A DNA stretch of 64,000 nt, from the NCBI RefSeq assembly GCF_003208215.1, contig NZ_QKLW01000001.1:976850-1040849 (forward strand), written 5' to 3'. The stretch comes from Marinomonas alcarazii. Its GTDB lineage: Bacteria; Pseudomonadota; Gammaproteobacteria; Pseudomonadales; Marinomonadaceae. Position numbers and translations under genes: made by a program. Within the stretch, counting starts at the first letter, position 1, and every line of letters begins with the position of its first letter. Below are positions 63,720 to 64,000 of this stretch, in pieces. Below the pieces are notes generated by a model. The model saw nothing but the letters and a program-made list of their open reading frames with translations. It was not told the origin of the DNA and did not search any database.

Positions 63720-63798
63720 ATTTTTATTACCCTACTCTTCATTCGCATGAAGCAGTGAGCAATCTACATGATCCGCCTTAGCCAATCATAATAAAAAG

Positions 63799-63874
63799 TG
63801 GCGTCCCATAGGGGGTTCGAACCCCTGTTACCGCCGTGAAAGGGCGGTGTCCTAGGCCTCTAGACGAATGGGAC
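63799..63874 (-). tRNA. tRNA-Glu (UUC), copy 4
   Basis: Identical to the other Glu copies, at the start of the second duplicated block. Confidence 0.97.
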
Positions 63875-63923
63875 ACAATTTAGCTTTTATAGTGCTATAA
63901 CTATTTTCTTCCCTAAAGAAGAA

Positions 63924-63998
63924 TGGAGCGGGAAACGAGGCTCGAACTCGCGACCCCAACCTTGGCAAGGTTGTGCTCTACCACTGAGCTATTCCCGC
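63924..63998 (-). tRNA. tRNA-Gly (GCC), copy 3
   Basis: Identical to the other Gly copies. The array probably continues past the window end. Confidence 0.97.
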
Positions 63999-64000
63999 AA

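Larger units (their letters stand above)
63517..63720. repeat. 204-bp direct repeat, unit A (Glu-spacer-Gly)
   Basis: Unit A is identical to unit B at 63796-63999 (offset 279), including the 49-base spacer between the tRNAs. The bases just outside both ends differ between the units. Confidence 0.93.
63796..63999. repeat. 204-bp direct repeat, unit B (Glu-spacer-Gly)
   Basis: Second copy of the duplicated tRNA block. The 75-base stretch between unit A and unit B is not part of the repeat. Confidence 0.93.

Noticed and set aside
63216..63998. CRISPR-like array of regular repeats
   Set aside because: The repeats are complete tRNA genes of 75-76 bases with cloverleaf features and encoded CCA.

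Overview
The window is ordinary chromosome from a marine gammaproteobacterium. Gene content and order fit the Oceanospirillales and look most like Marinomonas. That assignment is an inference from protein character and synteny (for example hemN-fnr/anr-apt, as in Pseudomonas), not from a marker gene. The left edge cuts DNA polymerase II (polB); the right edge falls inside a tRNA array. No phage, insertion sequence, CRISPR array or obvious island was seen.

Layout. 1-8 kb: polB 3' end, a tatD/EAL-HDOD pair, cheV, a TSUP permease, hemH with a HAD phosphatase, a LEA-like periplasmic protein and a zinc-ribbon protein, yfcH. 8.5-16.3 kb: a cbiX-like chelatase, the condensin-like mksF-mksE-mksB operon, bolA, and a STAS plus PP2C-type response regulator pair. 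16.3-25.7 kb: a YecA-family protein, recQ-sprT, ttcA, a YfaZ porin, the anaerobic cluster hemN-fnr-apt, a small hydrolase with tusA, a CBS protein and a small exported protein. 25.8-34.7 kb: pntAB, divergent from an NAD-dependent formate dehydrogenase operon (fdsGBA-D) across a 543-bp intergenic region. 34.7-41.6 kb: a MaoC hydratase, HAD-sppA, a chromosomal KfrA-like protein, prmB-aroC, yjjX-yjjG and a small lipoprotein. 41.8-50 kb: a diguanylate cyclase, an MFS exporter, a metal-efflux operon (MerR regulator, CopA ATPase and a 35-residue membrane protein), ndh and a YaiI-family protein. 50-58.8 kb: ETF-QO and acyl-CoA dehydrogenase, an AraC regulator, a basic 117-aa protein, a cytochrome b562-like protein, a small secreted protein and a Lon-like protease. 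58.9-64 kb: pabC-mltG-tmk-holB-ycfH, downstream of four tRNA-Glu and three tRNA-Gly genes.

How the genes work together. The redox theme is strong: formate dehydrogenase makes NADH, transhydrogenase can convert it to NADPH, Ndh and ETF-QO feed the quinone pool, and Fnr plus HemN handle low oxygen. A good class II FNR promoter precedes hemN. Genome maintenance is covered by MksBEF, RecQ, HolB, Tmk and Pol II.

The least ordinary observations are: a 35-residue membrane protein translationally coupled to copA; a MerR regulator with a divalent-type Cys77 paired with a Cu+-type ATPase behind a textbook MerR promoter; a probable AUU start codon at 55941; MksBEF without the MksG/JetD nuclease; a perfect 15-bp inverted repeat at 41765-41800; several dyads upstream of the formate dehydrogenase operon; and a recent 204-bp duplication in the tRNA array. 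I saw no clearly new multi-gene system.
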